Made by a program: the position numbers and the translations under genes. From CAAGNP01 sp045603545 (GTDB taxonomy: Bacteria > Bacteroidota > Bacteroidia > Bacteroidales > UBA932), in contig JAZUMG010000039.1 in NCBI GenBank assembly GCA_045603545.1, positions 1 through 43,790 on the forward strand: DNA of 43,790 bases, given 5' to 3'. The notes beneath the pieces are model-generated. The model ran no database searches, was not told the origin of the DNA, and was given only the letters and a program-made list of their open reading frames with translations. Numbering within the stretch: the first letter of the stretch is position 1; each line of letters opens with the position of its first letter. Shown here piece by piece: positions 15,772 through 24,389 of the stretch.

Positions 15772-16914
15772 TTAAGCCAAGAAACCGAGTAGGATACCGG
15801 CTGCAACTGCACTACCGATTACACCAGCTACGTTAGGACCCATAGCGTGCATAAGTAGGTAGTTGGTCTTATCGTATTCCAAACCTACGTGGTTAGAAAC
15901 ACGTGCTGCGTCTGGAACAGCAGATACACCTGAGTTACCGATAAGTGGATTGATCTTGTTGCCCTCTTTAAGGAACAGGTTGAAGAACTTCACGAAAAGA
16001 ACTCCGAAAGTGGTAGCGATGATGAATGACAATGCACCAAGAGCGAAGATCTTGATTGAAGAACCTCTCAAGAACTGGTCAGCCTGAGTAGAGCAACCTA
16101 CAGTCACACCGATAAGGATAGTAACGATGTCGATAAGTGGACCACGGGCAGTCTCAGCAAGACGTTTGGTCACGCCTGACTCTTTAAGAAGGTTACCGAA
16201 GAACAACATACCAAGAAGTGGAAGACCTGAAGGTACGATGAATGCTGTCATAAGGAAGCCAAGGATAGGGAAAATGATTTTCTCTGTCTGTGACACTGCG
16301 CGAGGAGCTTTCATCTTGATAAGTCTCTCTTTCTTAGTGGTAAGAAGTTTCATGATAGGTGGCTGGATAACTGGTACCAATGCCATATAAGAGTATGCTG
16401 ATACAGCGATAGCACCCATCAAATCCGGAGCAAGTCTAGAAGAGAGGAAGATAGCTGTAGGACCGTCAGCACCACCGATGATACCGATAGCACCAGCTTC
16501 AGCAGGGGTAAATCCAAGAGCAAGAGCGATAGCATATGCACCGAAGATACCGAACTGTGCTGCAGCACCGATCAGAAGAAGTTTTGGGTTAGAGATCAAT
16601 GCGGAGAAGTCTGTCATCGCACCGATACCCAAGAAGATAAGTGGTGGATAGAAACCTCTTTGAACACCTTGGTAAAGAATGTTCATTACTGAACCCTCTT
16701 CGTAGATACCTACCTGCAGACCCGGGAACAAAGGAATGTTACCGATAATGATACCGAATCCAATAGGTACAAGGAGTAGGGGCTCCCACTCTTTTTTGAT
16801 ACCCAAGTAAATGAATACGAGCCCGATAAGGATCATAATCAAATACTGGAAGTTGCAGTTTGCAAAGCCTGTAAACTGCCAGAACTGTACTAGATTATCT
16901 AAGATATTTTCCAT
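15772..16914 (-). CDS. mmdB: Na+-translocating decarboxylase beta subunit
   Basis: A 380-residue polytopic membrane protein of the OadB/MmdB/GcdB family, which decarboxylates carboxybiotin and couples this to Na+ export. GGADGPTAI (147-155) holds Asp150, and the second signature holds Asn322, Gly326, Ser331 and Arg338, matching D203, N373, G377, S382 and R389 of Klebsiella OadB. MHAMGPNVAGVIGSAVAAG ends the protein. The set of key residues is complete, so pumping is expected. It is the last gene of the Mmd operon and is followed by the terminator. Confidence 0.93.
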   Translation of the reverse strand: MENILDNLVQFWQFTGFANCNFQYLIMILIGLVFIYLGIKKEWEPLLLVPIGFGIIIGNIPLFPGLQVGIYEEGSVMNILYQGVQRGFYPPLIFLGIGAMTDFSALISNPKLLLIGAAAQFGIFGAYAIALALGFTPAEAGAIGIIGGADGPTAIFLSSRLAPDLMGAIAVSAYSYMALVPVIQPPIMKLLTTKKERLIKMKAPRAVSQTEKIIFPILGFLMTAFIVPSGLPLLGMLFFGNLLKESGVTKRLAETARGPLIDIVTILIGVTVGCSTQADQFLRGSSIKIFALGALSFIIATTFGVLFVKFFNLFLKEGNKINPLIGNSGVSAVPDAARVSNHVGLEYDKTNYLLMHAMGPNVAGVIGSAVAAGILLGFLA

Positions 16915-16916
16915 AA

Positions 16917-17372
16917 TTAGCCTAGGATAGCAAGCACAGCACCCTCAAGTACTGAGTCACCTTTTCTTGCATTAATTGATTTAACAACACCGTCAGCTGG
17001 AGCCTCGATGGCATTTTCCATCTTCATAGCCTCAAGCATCATTACGGTTTGACCCTGTTTAACAGCGTCACCCTCTTTTACAAGTACATCAAGTACAACA
17101 CCTGGAAGTGGTGAGGTAACCTCTGTACCACCAGCTGAAGCTGCAGGAGCTGCGTTGGTAGCTGCAGATGGTCTGCCGGCAGCAGGGGTAACAGCAGGAG
17201 CTGCAGATACGGTAGGTTTAACTACTTTGATAGCTTTTGGTTTAGCTACAGGTTGCTCAAATTCTACAGTGAAAGGGGTGCCGTTAACTTCTACTTTAGC
17301 GACAGAATCTTCCACTTCATTGATGGTAACTTTATAGTCGCTACCATTGATTTTAAGATTATATTCTTTCAT
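16917..17372 (-). CDS. mmdC: Biotin carrier subunit of the Mmd decarboxylase
   Basis: A 151-residue protein with a short N-terminal beta region, an Ala/Pro-rich flexible linker (about 44-82) and a C-terminal biotinyl domain with EAMKMEN, where Lys117 is the biotinylation site. It carries CO2 on biotin from the carboxyltransferase to the membrane beta subunit. The layout and the 2-nt distance to mmdB fit the gamma/biotin subunit of a sodium pump decarboxylase. Confidence 0.93.
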   Translation of the reverse strand: MKEYNLKINGSDYKVTINEVEDSVAKVEVNGTPFTVEFEQPVAKPKAIKVVKPTVSAAPAVTPAAGRPSAATNAAPAASAGGTEVTSPLPGVVLDVLVKEGDAVKQGQTVMMLEAMKMENAIEAPADGVVKSINARKGDSVLEGAVLAILG

Positions 17373-17395
17373 TTCTTTCTATTTTACAAGTGAGA

Positions 17396-18316
17396 TTATT
17401 TTTTTAGCTGTGGAGTCTGTCTTAGACCATAAATCTTAGAGCTCCAAGGTGAGTACTTACGTGTCTCGTGTTGAAGGGTGATGGTGAAGCTCTCTTCATC
17501 GTGAGCCTCATTCTCTTCCATAAACAGGTGCAATGCCACAGAGATAGCTGCAAATGCTTCAGCTGAGTAGTCTTCAGCTTTAGCAACAGGGGCAGCCTCA
17601 CCTTTGTCTTCAGCAGCTTTGGTAGCTTTGTCCTGACCTCTTTTTACACTCACTTTAGCGATGCCAGTGAATATGATAGCAAGGATAATAAGGGCAAGGA
17701 ATACTACACCCATAGCAGTAATGGTCATAATCCATCCGTAAGGGTCAACTCTGTGCATACGGTCAGATTTGCTCTCTGCATCTACACCAGAGTTGTTGGT
17801 GCTTGGAGAAGTTCTGTCCATCACTTGCCAACCTTCACCGCAACCGCAGTTAGAACCGATACCATCCTCAGTACGGCCGAAAGTAACGTTCTCTGGAAGC
17901 TCTTTGTTTACAAAGATCTTATCGATAACAGTACGTCCGTCACTACTTACGAAGTAGATAGTGTCGCTCTCTGCAAGTGTGAAGTTAACGTGGAATGTGC
18001 CACGGAATGGCTGATTGTCCGCCCAGAAAAGTACATGCTGACGTGGTTTGATCTTAGTAAGTACATCACCACGTGGGATAGTGTATTTTTTAAGGTTGGC
18101 AGGATCATTAGAAAGATAGCATCCTCCAATGTCCACAGTACCATAAGATGTGTTGAAAAGCTCTACCCAAGCATTCTGCTGGCCGAAGTCATCCTGAAAA
18201 TCTGTGGTATTCTCCACAAGATATTCATTGATGCGCATCGCGCTCTGCTGCTGTGCACTAAGAGATAGTGACAACACGATAGAACACAACACCAATATGT
18301 ATCTTAAATTTTTCAT
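17396..18316 (-). CDS. OadG-type subunit with periplasmic lamin-tail domain
   Basis: A 306-residue protein: signal peptide (1-21), an Ig-like lamin-tail domain (about 26-170, with INEYLVENT, NAWVELFNTS and GGCYLSND), a transmembrane helix (195-219, MTITAMGVVFLALIILAIIF) and a cytosolic Lys/Glu-rich tail. The helix and position identify it as the OadG/MmdD-type subunit that holds the decarboxylase complex together. The added periplasmic domain is absent from the classic 80-residue OadG. I believe this form is widespread in Bacteroidota. The role of the extra domain is unknown. Confidence 0.82.
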   Translation of the reverse strand: MKNLRYILVLCSIVLSLSLSAQQQSAMRINEYLVENTTDFQDDFGQQNAWVELFNTSYGTVDIGGCYLSNDPANLKKYTIPRGDVLTKIKPRQHVLFWADNQPFRGTFHVNFTLAESDTIYFVSSDGRTVIDKIFVNKELPENVTFGRTEDGIGSNCGCGEGWQVMDRTSPSTNNSGVDAESKSDRMHRVDPYGWIMTITAMGVVFLALIILAIIFTGIAKVSVKRGQDKATKAAEDKGEAAPVAKAEDYSAEAFAAISVALHLFMEENEAHDEESFTITLQHETRKYSPWSSKIYGLRQTPQLKK

Positions 18317-18330
18317 TATAGTCTAATTTA

Positions 18331-19893
18331 TTATAGAGGTAGGTTATCGTGTTTCTTAGCAGGGTTGGTAAGTTTCTTGGTAGCAAGTTGCTCCAATGCA
18401 CGGATTATGCGGAAACGGGTGTTACGAGGTTCGATAACATCGTCGATATAACCGTAGCTTGCTGCTTTGTAAGGGTTACAGAACAAGTCGTTGTACTCTT
18501 TCTTCTTAGCTTCAGCGATCTCAGTCTGTTTAGCAGGATCCTCTTCAGCTTTGATATCTTTAGCGTAAAGTACAGCCACAGCACCCTCAGCACCCATAAC
18601 TGCGATGTTTGCAGTAGGCCAAGCGTAGTTGATGTCACCACGAAGCTGTTTACAGCTCATTACGATGTGTGAACCACCATATGATTTACGAAGGGTAACA
18701 GTGATCTTTGGAACAGTTGCCTCACCGTAAGCGTAAAGAAGTTTAGCACCGTGAAGGATGATTCCACCATACTCCTGCTGAGTACCAGGAAGGAAGCCAG
18801 GTACGTCTACAAGGGTAACAAGAGGGATGTTGAATGCGTCGCAGAAACGTACGAAACGTGCAGCTTTTCTTGAAGAGTTGATGTCAAGAACACCAGCAAG
18901 AACCTTAGGCTGGTTAGCTACGATACCCACTGAAGTACCACCCATGTGGGCGAAACCTACGATGATGTTACGAGCGTAGTCTTTGTGAACCTCGAAGAAT
19001 TCACCATCATCCACGATACCACCGATAACTTCATACATGTCGTATGGAGCGTTAGGGCTGTCAGGGATAATCTCGTTAAGTCTGTCCTCAAGACGGTCGA
19101 TAGGATCCTCGGTAGGAACCACAGGAGCCTCTTCCATATTGTTCTGAGGGATGAAGCTGAGAAGTTTGCGGATAGCTGCAATAGCCTCTTCCTCTGTATC
19201 GCATGCGAAGTGGGCAACACCAGATTTTGAAGCGTGAACAGAAGCGCCACCAAGTTGTTCCTGGGTAACTTTCTCACCAAGTACCTGTTGTACTACAGCA
19301 GGACCTGTCAAGAACATGTAGCTGGTACCTTTGGTCATGATGTTGAAGTCGGTAAGAGCTGGAGAATATACAGCACCACCTGCACAAGGACCAAGGATAG
19401 CAGAAATCTGAGGAACAACACCAGATGCAAGGATGTTTCTTTCGAAGATCTCAGCATAACCTGCAAGTGCGTTAACACCCTCCTGGATACGTGCTCCACC
19501 TGAGTCGTTAAGACCGATGATAGGGGCACCCATCTTCATTGCCTGATCCATAACTTTACAGATCTTCATTGCAAGAGTCTCAGAAAGTGAACCGCCGAAT
19601 ACGGTGAAATCCTGTGCAAATACGTAAACCAATCTGCCGTCTACTGTACCGTAACCTGTTACAACACCATCACCAAGGAATGTAGTTTTCTCCATTCCGA
19701 AGTTAGTACAACGGTGAGTCACGAACATATCGAATTCCTCGAAGCTACCTTCGTCAAGGAGCATCTGGATTCTTTCGCGAGCTGTGAATTTACCTTTTTC
19801 GTGCTGAGAGTCGATTCTTTTTTGACCACCACCAAGGCGAGCCTTTTCACGAAGTTCAATCAGCGCTTTAACTTGTTCAAGTTGTTTGCTCAT
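18331..19893 (-). CDS. mmdA: Methylmalonyl-CoA decarboxylase carboxyltransferase subunit
   Basis: A 520-residue acyl-CoA carboxyltransferase with two crotonase-like halves. GGARIQEGVNALAGYAEIF and LGPCAGGAVYSPALTDF form the first oxyanion region, and LVDVPGFLPGTQQEYGGIIHGAK-like and GGSHIVMSCKQLRGD segments the second. It moves the carboxyl group of methylmalonyl-CoA to biotin, giving propionyl-CoA. The sequence also fits propionyl-CoA carboxylase beta; the neighbouring mmdB and OadG genes decide for the sodium-pumping decarboxylase. Confidence 0.92.
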   Translation of the reverse strand: MSKQLEQVKALIELREKARLGGGQKRIDSQHEKGKFTARERIQMLLDEGSFEEFDMFVTHRCTNFGMEKTTFLGDGVVTGYGTVDGRLVYVFAQDFTVFGGSLSETLAMKICKVMDQAMKMGAPIIGLNDSGGARIQEGVNALAGYAEIFERNILASGVVPQISAILGPCAGGAVYSPALTDFNIMTKGTSYMFLTGPAVVQQVLGEKVTQEQLGGASVHASKSGVAHFACDTEEEAIAAIRKLLSFIPQNNMEEAPVVPTEDPIDRLEDRLNEIIPDSPNAPYDMYEVIGGIVDDGEFFEVHKDYARNIIVGFAHMGGTSVGIVANQPKVLAGVLDINSSRKAARFVRFCDAFNIPLVTLVDVPGFLPGTQQEYGGIILHGAKLLYAYGEATVPKITVTLRKSYGGSHIVMSCKQLRGDINYAWPTANIAVMGAEGAVAVLYAKDIKAEEDPAKQTEIAEAKKKEYNDLFCNPYKAASYGYIDDVIEPRNTRFRIIRALEQLATKKLTNPAKKHDNLPL

Positions 19894-19917
19894 AGTATCT
19901 GATTTTATATTGTTGTT

Positions 19918-20337
19918 TTATTTGGTTTCGTTAGGGTTTTCACAAAGTTCAGTAAGAACACCTACAGTTGATTTTGGATGAAGGAATGCGATGTTAAGAC
20001 CTTCAGCACCTTTACGTGGAGCTTTGTCGATAAGTCTTACACCTTTGCCTTCAAGTTCTACAAGTGCATTCTGAACACCGTCAGCTACAGAGAATGCGAT
20101 GTGGTGGATACCCTCACCTCTTTTCTCGATAAAGCTAGCGATAGTTCCATCAGGAGATGTGCTTTCCAAAAGCTCAATTTTGGTTTGACCGATTTTCAAG
20201 AATGCGGTTTTAACTTTTTGGTCAGCTACTTCTTCGATAGCGTAGCATTTTAGGCCAAGAACGTTTTCATAATATGGAAGAGCCTCGTCGATAGATTTGA
20301 CAGCGATTCCAATGTGTTCGATGTGCGATAAGTTCAT
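19918..20337 (-). CDS. mce: Methylmalonyl-CoA epimerase
   Basis: A 139-residue VOC-fold protein that interconverts (R)- and (S)-methylmalonyl-CoA, linking the B12-dependent mutase to the decarboxylase. Metal-binding positions are visible: His8 (HIEHIGIAV), His79 in GIHHIAFSV and Glu130 in GVLTELCEN. Length is normal. It lies 24 nt upstream of mmdA and is surely co-transcribed. The mutase genes are not in the window. Confidence 0.93.
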   Translation of the reverse strand: MNLSHIEHIGIAVKSIDEALPYYENVLGLKCYAIEEVADQKVKTAFLKIGQTKIELLESTSPDGTIASFIEKRGEGIHHIAFSVADGVQNALVELEGKGVRLIDKAPRKGAEGLNIAFLHPKSTVGVLTELCENPNETK

Positions 20338-20372
20338 AATGCTTATTTTTTATAAATGTATTTGTAAATTGA

Positions 20373-21122
20373 TTATTCTGCCATTGACATGGTGTGATAT
20401 ACGTTCTGTACATCATCATCATCCTCTATCTTGGCAAGGAGTTTTTCCACTGCCTCTTTCTGCTCTCCGCTAAGGGATTTCAAAGGAACATTAGGGATCC
20501 TTTCGAAACCACCTGAGATAAGCTCGAAGCCGTTCTCCTCGATATATTTCTGGATAGCACCATAAGAGCCAAAGTCACCATAGATAACGATCTGTTTTAC
20601 TACAGTGCCGTCCTCTTTCTCGTCCTCATCCATATAAACCTCATCAACACCAAGGTCGATAAGTTCAAGTTCAAGTTCTTCAAGATCTACAGGTTTGTCC
20701 CCTTTTACCTTGAATACAGACTTGTGGTCAAACATAAACTCCACGCTACCCTGTGTGCCAAGTGCACCACCGAATTTGGTGAAATAACTGCGGATGTTTG
20801 CTACAGTTCTGTTGTTGTTGTCGGTAGCGGTCTCCACGAGGATAGCGATACCGTGTGGGCCGTAGCCTTCATATACAAGCTCTTTGTAGTCGCTCTGATC
20901 TTTCTCTACTGCTCTCTTGATAGCCCTTTCGATATTCTCTTTAGGCATATTCTCAGAACGTGCGTTCTGGATAAGGGTTCTCAAACGAGGGTTATTTGCT
21001 GGATCTGTACCGCCCGCTTTTGCTGCGATGGTGATCTCTTTTCCGATTCTGGTGAAAACGCGGGCCATGTTGCCCCAACGTTTGAATTTACGTTCTTTTC
21101 TGAACTCAAATGCTCTTCCCAT
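20373..21122 (-). CDS. yebC: YebC/PmpR family protein
   Basis: A 249-residue member of the YebC/TACO1 family. It opens MGRAFEFRKERKFKRWGNMAR; the family signatures RIGKEITIAAKAGG, NPRLRTLIQNAR and YEGYGPHGIAI are present. Members have been described as transcription regulators and, more recently, as factors that relieve ribosome stalling. Its place between a TPR protein and the epimerase is probably operon sharing rather than a functional tie. Confidence 0.93.
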   Translation of the reverse strand: MGRAFEFRKERKFKRWGNMARVFTRIGKEITIAAKAGGTDPANNPRLRTLIQNARSENMPKENIERAIKRAVEKDQSDYKELVYEGYGPHGIAILVETATDNNNRTVANIRSYFTKFGGALGTQGSVEFMFDHKSVFKVKGDKPVDLEELELELIDLGVDEVYMDEDEKEDGTVVKQIVIYGDFGSYGAIQKYIEENGFELISGGFERIPNVPLKSLSGEQKEAVEKLLAKIEDDDDVQNVYHTMSMAE

Positions 21123-21146
21123 ACCTTAAATATAGTGCTGTTTGGA

Positions 21147-21824
21147 TTATTTTACCTGAATTCTCTGGATATATTTTTCGATTTCGAAACCCTCAAGTGT
21201 TTGTGGGTACTCTTTTTTGATCTGCTCGTATAGTGAAAGGGCTTTGGCGTTGTTGCCAAGTTCTTCTGCCATAAGACCGGCTTTAAGAAGATAACCTGCT
21301 GCATAAGCGTTGTCAGCTACTGAAGCTGCTTTCTCGTATTGTGAAAGTGCCCCCTTGTAATCCTCTTTCATAGCATATGCGTCACCAAGACAGCACTCTG
21401 CACGGGCTGCAAGGATAACATCTTTGCCATTGTATTTTTTCAAGTAAGAGATGGCGTTGTCTGCATTGCCAAGCTGAAGTTCGCAAACACCTGCGTAAAG
21501 GTAAACAGCCTTGCCAGCTTTGCTGCCGTACTCGTCAACGATCTGTGCGAAACCGAGAGAGTTGCCGTCACCATTAAGTGCTTTTTCGTAATCTGCTGCA
21601 CGGAAATATTGCTCTGCAACGAAAGTCTGTCCTGCAGCCTCAGCTTTCAAAGGTTTGATGTAAAGTTGCGAAACAGCGATGATAACTACTGCGATAACTG
21701 CCACTGCAGCTGAAATTATAGAGATTTTCTTGCCATTCTCCTTGAAGAAATTCTCCACTTTAGATACTGCTTCGCCTACGTTCTGGGCTGCTTCAATGTT
21801 CTGATTTTTAGGTTGTTGTGCCAT
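21147..21824 (-). CDS. Membrane-anchored TPR protein
   Basis: A 225-residue protein from the ATG at 21822-21824 (MAQQPKNQNIEAAQN). A single transmembrane helix (about 35-53, IISAAVAVIAVVIIAVSQLY) is followed by four or so TPR-like helix pairs (AADYEKAL, ADNAISYLKKY, KGALSQYEKA, NAKALSLYEQI). The topology is like YfgM, a periplasmic TPR protein anchored by its N-terminus. The role is unknown. A start at 21863 was rejected because a perfect -7 box (21865-21872) lies immediately upstream of it. First gene of the Mmd transcript. Confidence 0.8.
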   Translation of the reverse strand: MAQQPKNQNIEAAQNVGEAVSKVENFFKENGKKISIISAAVAVIAVVIIAVSQLYIKPLKAEAAGQTFVAEQYFRAADYEKALNGDGNSLGFAQIVDEYGSKAGKAVYLYAGVCELQLGNADNAISYLKKYNGKDVILAARAECCLGDAYAMKEDYKGALSQYEKAASVADNAYAAGYLLKAGLMAEELGNNAKALSLYEQIKKEYPQTLEGFEIEKYIQRIQVK

Positions 21825-21864
21825 TGTTATAGATTTTAATATTATTTGCCAAAAATAAATCACG

Positions 21865-21872
21865 CAAATATA
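21865..21872 (-). promoter_or_regulatory. -7 box of the TPR-yebC-mce-mmd operon
   Basis: TATATTTG on the minus strand is a perfect TAnnTTTG element, about 40 nt ahead of the TPR start. A TTAG 21 bp further upstream could serve as the -33 box. It stands back-to-back with the recF promoter. Confidence 0.55.
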
Positions 21873-21903
21873 CGAAAAACAAAAGGAACTAACCTAATAT
21901 AAA

Positions 21904-21936
21904 CTTGATAATTTTATCAACAATTTCTTATCTTCG
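21904..21936 (+). promoter_or_regulatory. Candidate recF promoter
   Basis: CTTG (21904-21907), a 21-bp spacer and TATCTTCG (21929-21936) fit the Bacteroidota pattern with one mismatch in each box. Transcription would start near 21942, so recF must start at 21950 or 21956 and not at the ATG at 21905. Confidence 0.4.
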
Positions 21937-21949
21937 CACTCAAATAGAG

Positions 21950-23053
21950 ATGGAGATGCACATAAAAACCCTTACACTTTCAAATTTCAAGAACATTGCT
22001 TCTGCCCAATTGGAATTCTCCCCAAATATCAACTGTATCTGGGGTGATAACGGGGAGGGGAAGACTAACCTTCTGGATGCTGTGCACTACCTCTCCATGA
22101 CAAAAAGCTTCCTCCAATCATCTGACAGATTTACATATACTTATGGAGAAAATGAAGCTATCCTTTGCGGTCACTATGACCTCAATGGCTACGATGAAAA
22201 GATAGCGATTTCTGTAAAGAGCTCCGGAGACAAAACGGTAAAGAAAAATGATAAGCAGTACACAAAAATCTCCGAGCATATAGGGCATATTCCTGTGGTG
22301 GTAATTTCCCCTTCCGATACATCCCTTATCCACGACTCTGGGGAGGAGAGGAGAAGATTTATGAATATTGTCCTCTCTCAGACAGACCAGCCCTATCTGA
22401 GGGCCATGCAGAGTTATAATCGTGTCCTGCAGCAGCGCAACAAGCTTTTGAAGAGTGATACCCCACCTTCGCAGATTCTCCTTGAAGCATTCTCCGGACA
22501 GCTCGGCAGGGATGCAGGTTATATCCACCAGAAGAGGGGGGAACTTGCCGCTGAACTGAACTCCCTGGCAAGTGAATTCTATACCCTTCTTTCAGATGGA
22601 AAGGAGAGTGTCTCTCTCGAGTACACTTCAGACCTCAATAAGGGTACTATGCAGGAACTCCTGGAGGGGTCATACCAGAGGGATACAATATTGAAATATA
22701 CCTCTGTGGGTATTCAGAGGGACGATTTTGACTTCCTTATGAATGGATATCCCATCAAGAAGTGCTCTTCCCAAGGGCAGCAGAAAACATTCCTTATATC
22801 CTTAAAGCTGGCTCAGCTTTCGATGATGCGGAAGAGGTACGGATTCTCTCCGATACTCCTCTTGGATGATGTCTTTGACAAACTCGATATGAAGAGGGTG
22901 GAACAACTCATAAACATGGTCTCCAAAGAGGGTTTTGGCCAGCTTTTTGTTACCGACTCCAACAAAGTCAGAATATCAGATCTGGTCAGGAAACTGGACA
23001 GTCAAAGCAGATTCTATACAGTCTCTAAAGGGCAATTTACTGAGGTCAAATGA
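21950..23053 (+). CDS. recF: DNA repair/replication protein RecF
   Basis: A 367-residue SMC-like ATPase starting MEMHIKTLTLSNFKNI; MHIKTL at 21956 is equally possible. Walker A GDNGEGKT (32-39), the signature region SSQGQQKTFLISLKLAQ and Walker B ILLLDDVFDKLD are present. RecF loads RecA at single-strand gaps with RecO and RecR. The stop overlaps the next start in ATGA, giving a recF-dciA-pdxB operon. Confidence 0.93.
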   Translation: MEMHIKTLTLSNFKNIASAQLEFSPNINCIWGDNGEGKTNLLDAVHYLSMTKSFLQSSDRFTYTYGENEAILCGHYDLNGYDEKIAISVKSSGDKTVKKNDKQYTKISEHIGHIPVVVISPSDTSLIHDSGEERRRFMNIVLSQTDQPYLRAMQSYNRVLQQRNKLLKSDTPPSQILLEAFSGQLGRDAGYIHQKRGELAAELNSLASEFYTLLSDGKESVSLEYTSDLNKGTMQELLEGSYQRDTILKYTSVGIQRDDFDFLMNGYPIKKCSSQGQQKTFLISLKLAQLSMMRKRYGFSPILLLDDVFDKLDMKRVEQLINMVSKEGFGQLFVTDSNKVRISDLVRKLDSQSRFYTVSKGQFTEVK

Positions 23054-23346
23054 AAAGGACAGATCCCATAAATATAAACGAACTTGTGGCCGTCTTCACC
23101 AGAAGACTGGGCATTGATGGCGATTTGAAAAGGGTGAGGATTTACCAGGCCTGGGACGATGTCATGGGGCTCAGGGTGGCGCAGGCTACAGCCAAAAAAT
23201 TCTATAGGGAGAAGGATAAAATACTCTTCTGCACTATGACATCATCACCATTGGCAAACCAGCTCTATTTCCAGTCAGAGGTGATAAGGAAGAGACTCAA
23301 TGAGGAGTTGCAGGAGGATCTGGTCTCAAAAGTGGTAATAAGATGA
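23050..23346 (+). CDS. DUF721 (DciA-like) protein
   Basis: A 98-residue protein with the DUF721 pattern VRIYQAWDDVMGLRVAQAT near residue 28-46 and NQLYFQSEVIRKRLNEEL later. DciA-type proteins load the replicative helicase in bacteria without DnaC, and the small Bacteroidota members consist of this domain only. Linkage to recF by a 4-nt overlap supports a DNA replication role. Confidence 0.8.
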   Translation: MKRTDPININELVAVFTRRLGIDGDLKRVRIYQAWDDVMGLRVAQATAKKFYREKDKILFCTMTSSPLANQLYFQSEVIRKRLNEELQEDLVSKVVIR

Positions 23347-24389
23347 TAAAAGTTGTTGCAGATATCGATATCCCTTATCTGAAGGGTGTTCTTGAACCTT
23401 TTGCTCAGGTAGAGTATATGAAGGGGAAGGATATTGACACTCCTGCTGTCAGGGGTGCAGATGCCCTTTTTGTCAGGACACGTACCCAATGTGACCGCAC
23501 ACTTCTGGAAGGCTCCTCTGTCAAGTTCATAACTTCAGCCACCATTGGGACTGACCATATAGATTTGGATTATCTTGCTTCGCGCAATATAGCATTTGCA
23601 AATGCCCCCGGTTGCAATGCCGGAGGTGTGATGCAGTATGTCCATACAGCCCTTTTTGCTGTGGCAGCAGCAAAAGGGATAGAACTTCAGGGGAAGACCC
23701 TTGGGGTGATAGGGGTAGGGAACACCGGCAGTAGAGTGGCTGCCCTCGGGGAGCACCTCGGCTTCAAGGTGCTGCGCAATGACCCTCCCAAAGAGGCTTA
23801 TGCAGAGGATAAAAGCATCTATTGTCCTTTGGAATATCTGCTTGAGAATTCAGATATAATTACTATGCATGTCCCCCTCGACGGGACCACCAGAGGGATG
23901 GCAGACAGCAGTTTTTTCTCCAGAATAAAGCCGGGCACCATCTTTATCAATGCCTCCAGAGGTGAGGTCATGTGCGACGATGCGCTTCTGGCAAAAAGGG
24001 GGGAGCTTGCAGCCCTGATTCTCGATGTGTGGAATGGTGAGCCTGGGGCAATAGCACAGGAACTTATTGGTGCTGCAGATATTGCAACACCACATATTGC
24101 AGGATACTCTTACGAGGGGAAAATCAATGGCACAGCGATGGCTGTCCAAGCATTTGCCCGCCATTTTGGAATAAAAGAGCTCTATAACTTTGTCCCCGGA
24201 CATACCCCTGTTCCGAGACTTGAACTGCGTGATGTGGACGGAGGTCTGCTATCCACAGGTGAGGTGGCCTCAAGGCTTCTTTCTGCCTTCCCCATCTATG
24301 AACTCGACAAGGCATTGAGGGGGAATCCTTCATCATTTGAAAAGATAAGGGGAGAATACCAGTATAGGAGGGAATTTGTATGGAGATAA
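23343..24389 (+). CDS. pdxB: 4-phosphoerythronate dehydrogenase
   Basis: A 348-residue D-2-hydroxyacid dehydrogenase. The NAD-binding loop is GVIGVGNTGS (121-130), and the catalytic set Arg206 (NASRGE), Glu233 (NGEPG) and His251 (TPHIAGYSYEGK) matches E. coli PdxB (R208, E237, H254). HIAGYSYEGK and the dimerisation C-terminus distinguish it from SerA. It oxidises 4-phospho-erythronate in the DXP-dependent route to vitamin B6. It overlaps both neighbours by a few bases. Confidence 0.9.
   Translation: MIKVVADIDIPYLKGVLEPFAQVEYMKGKDIDTPAVRGADALFVRTRTQCDRTLLEGSSVKFITSATIGTDHIDLDYLASRNIAFANAPGCNAGGVMQYVHTALFAVAAAKGIELQGKTLGVIGVGNTGSRVAALGEHLGFKVLRNDPPKEAYAEDKSIYCPLEYLLENSDIITMHVPLDGTTRGMADSSFFSRIKPGTIFINASRGEVMCDDALLAKRGELAALILDVWNGEPGAIAQELIGAADIATPHIAGYSYEGKINGTAMAVQAFARHFGIKELYNFVPGHTPVPRLELRDVDGGLLSTGEVASRLLSAFPIYELDKALRGNPSSFEKIRGEYQYRREFVWR

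Noticed and set aside
18331..19893. Propionyl-CoA carboxylase beta subunit as the role of MmdA
   Set aside because: No biotin carboxylase gene is nearby, while mmdB, the biotin carrier and the OadG-type gene follow directly.
21905..21949. Longer N-terminus for RecF (start at 21905)
   Set aside because: It would begin upstream of the likely promoter -7 box, and the extra residues are not found at the start of RecF proteins.
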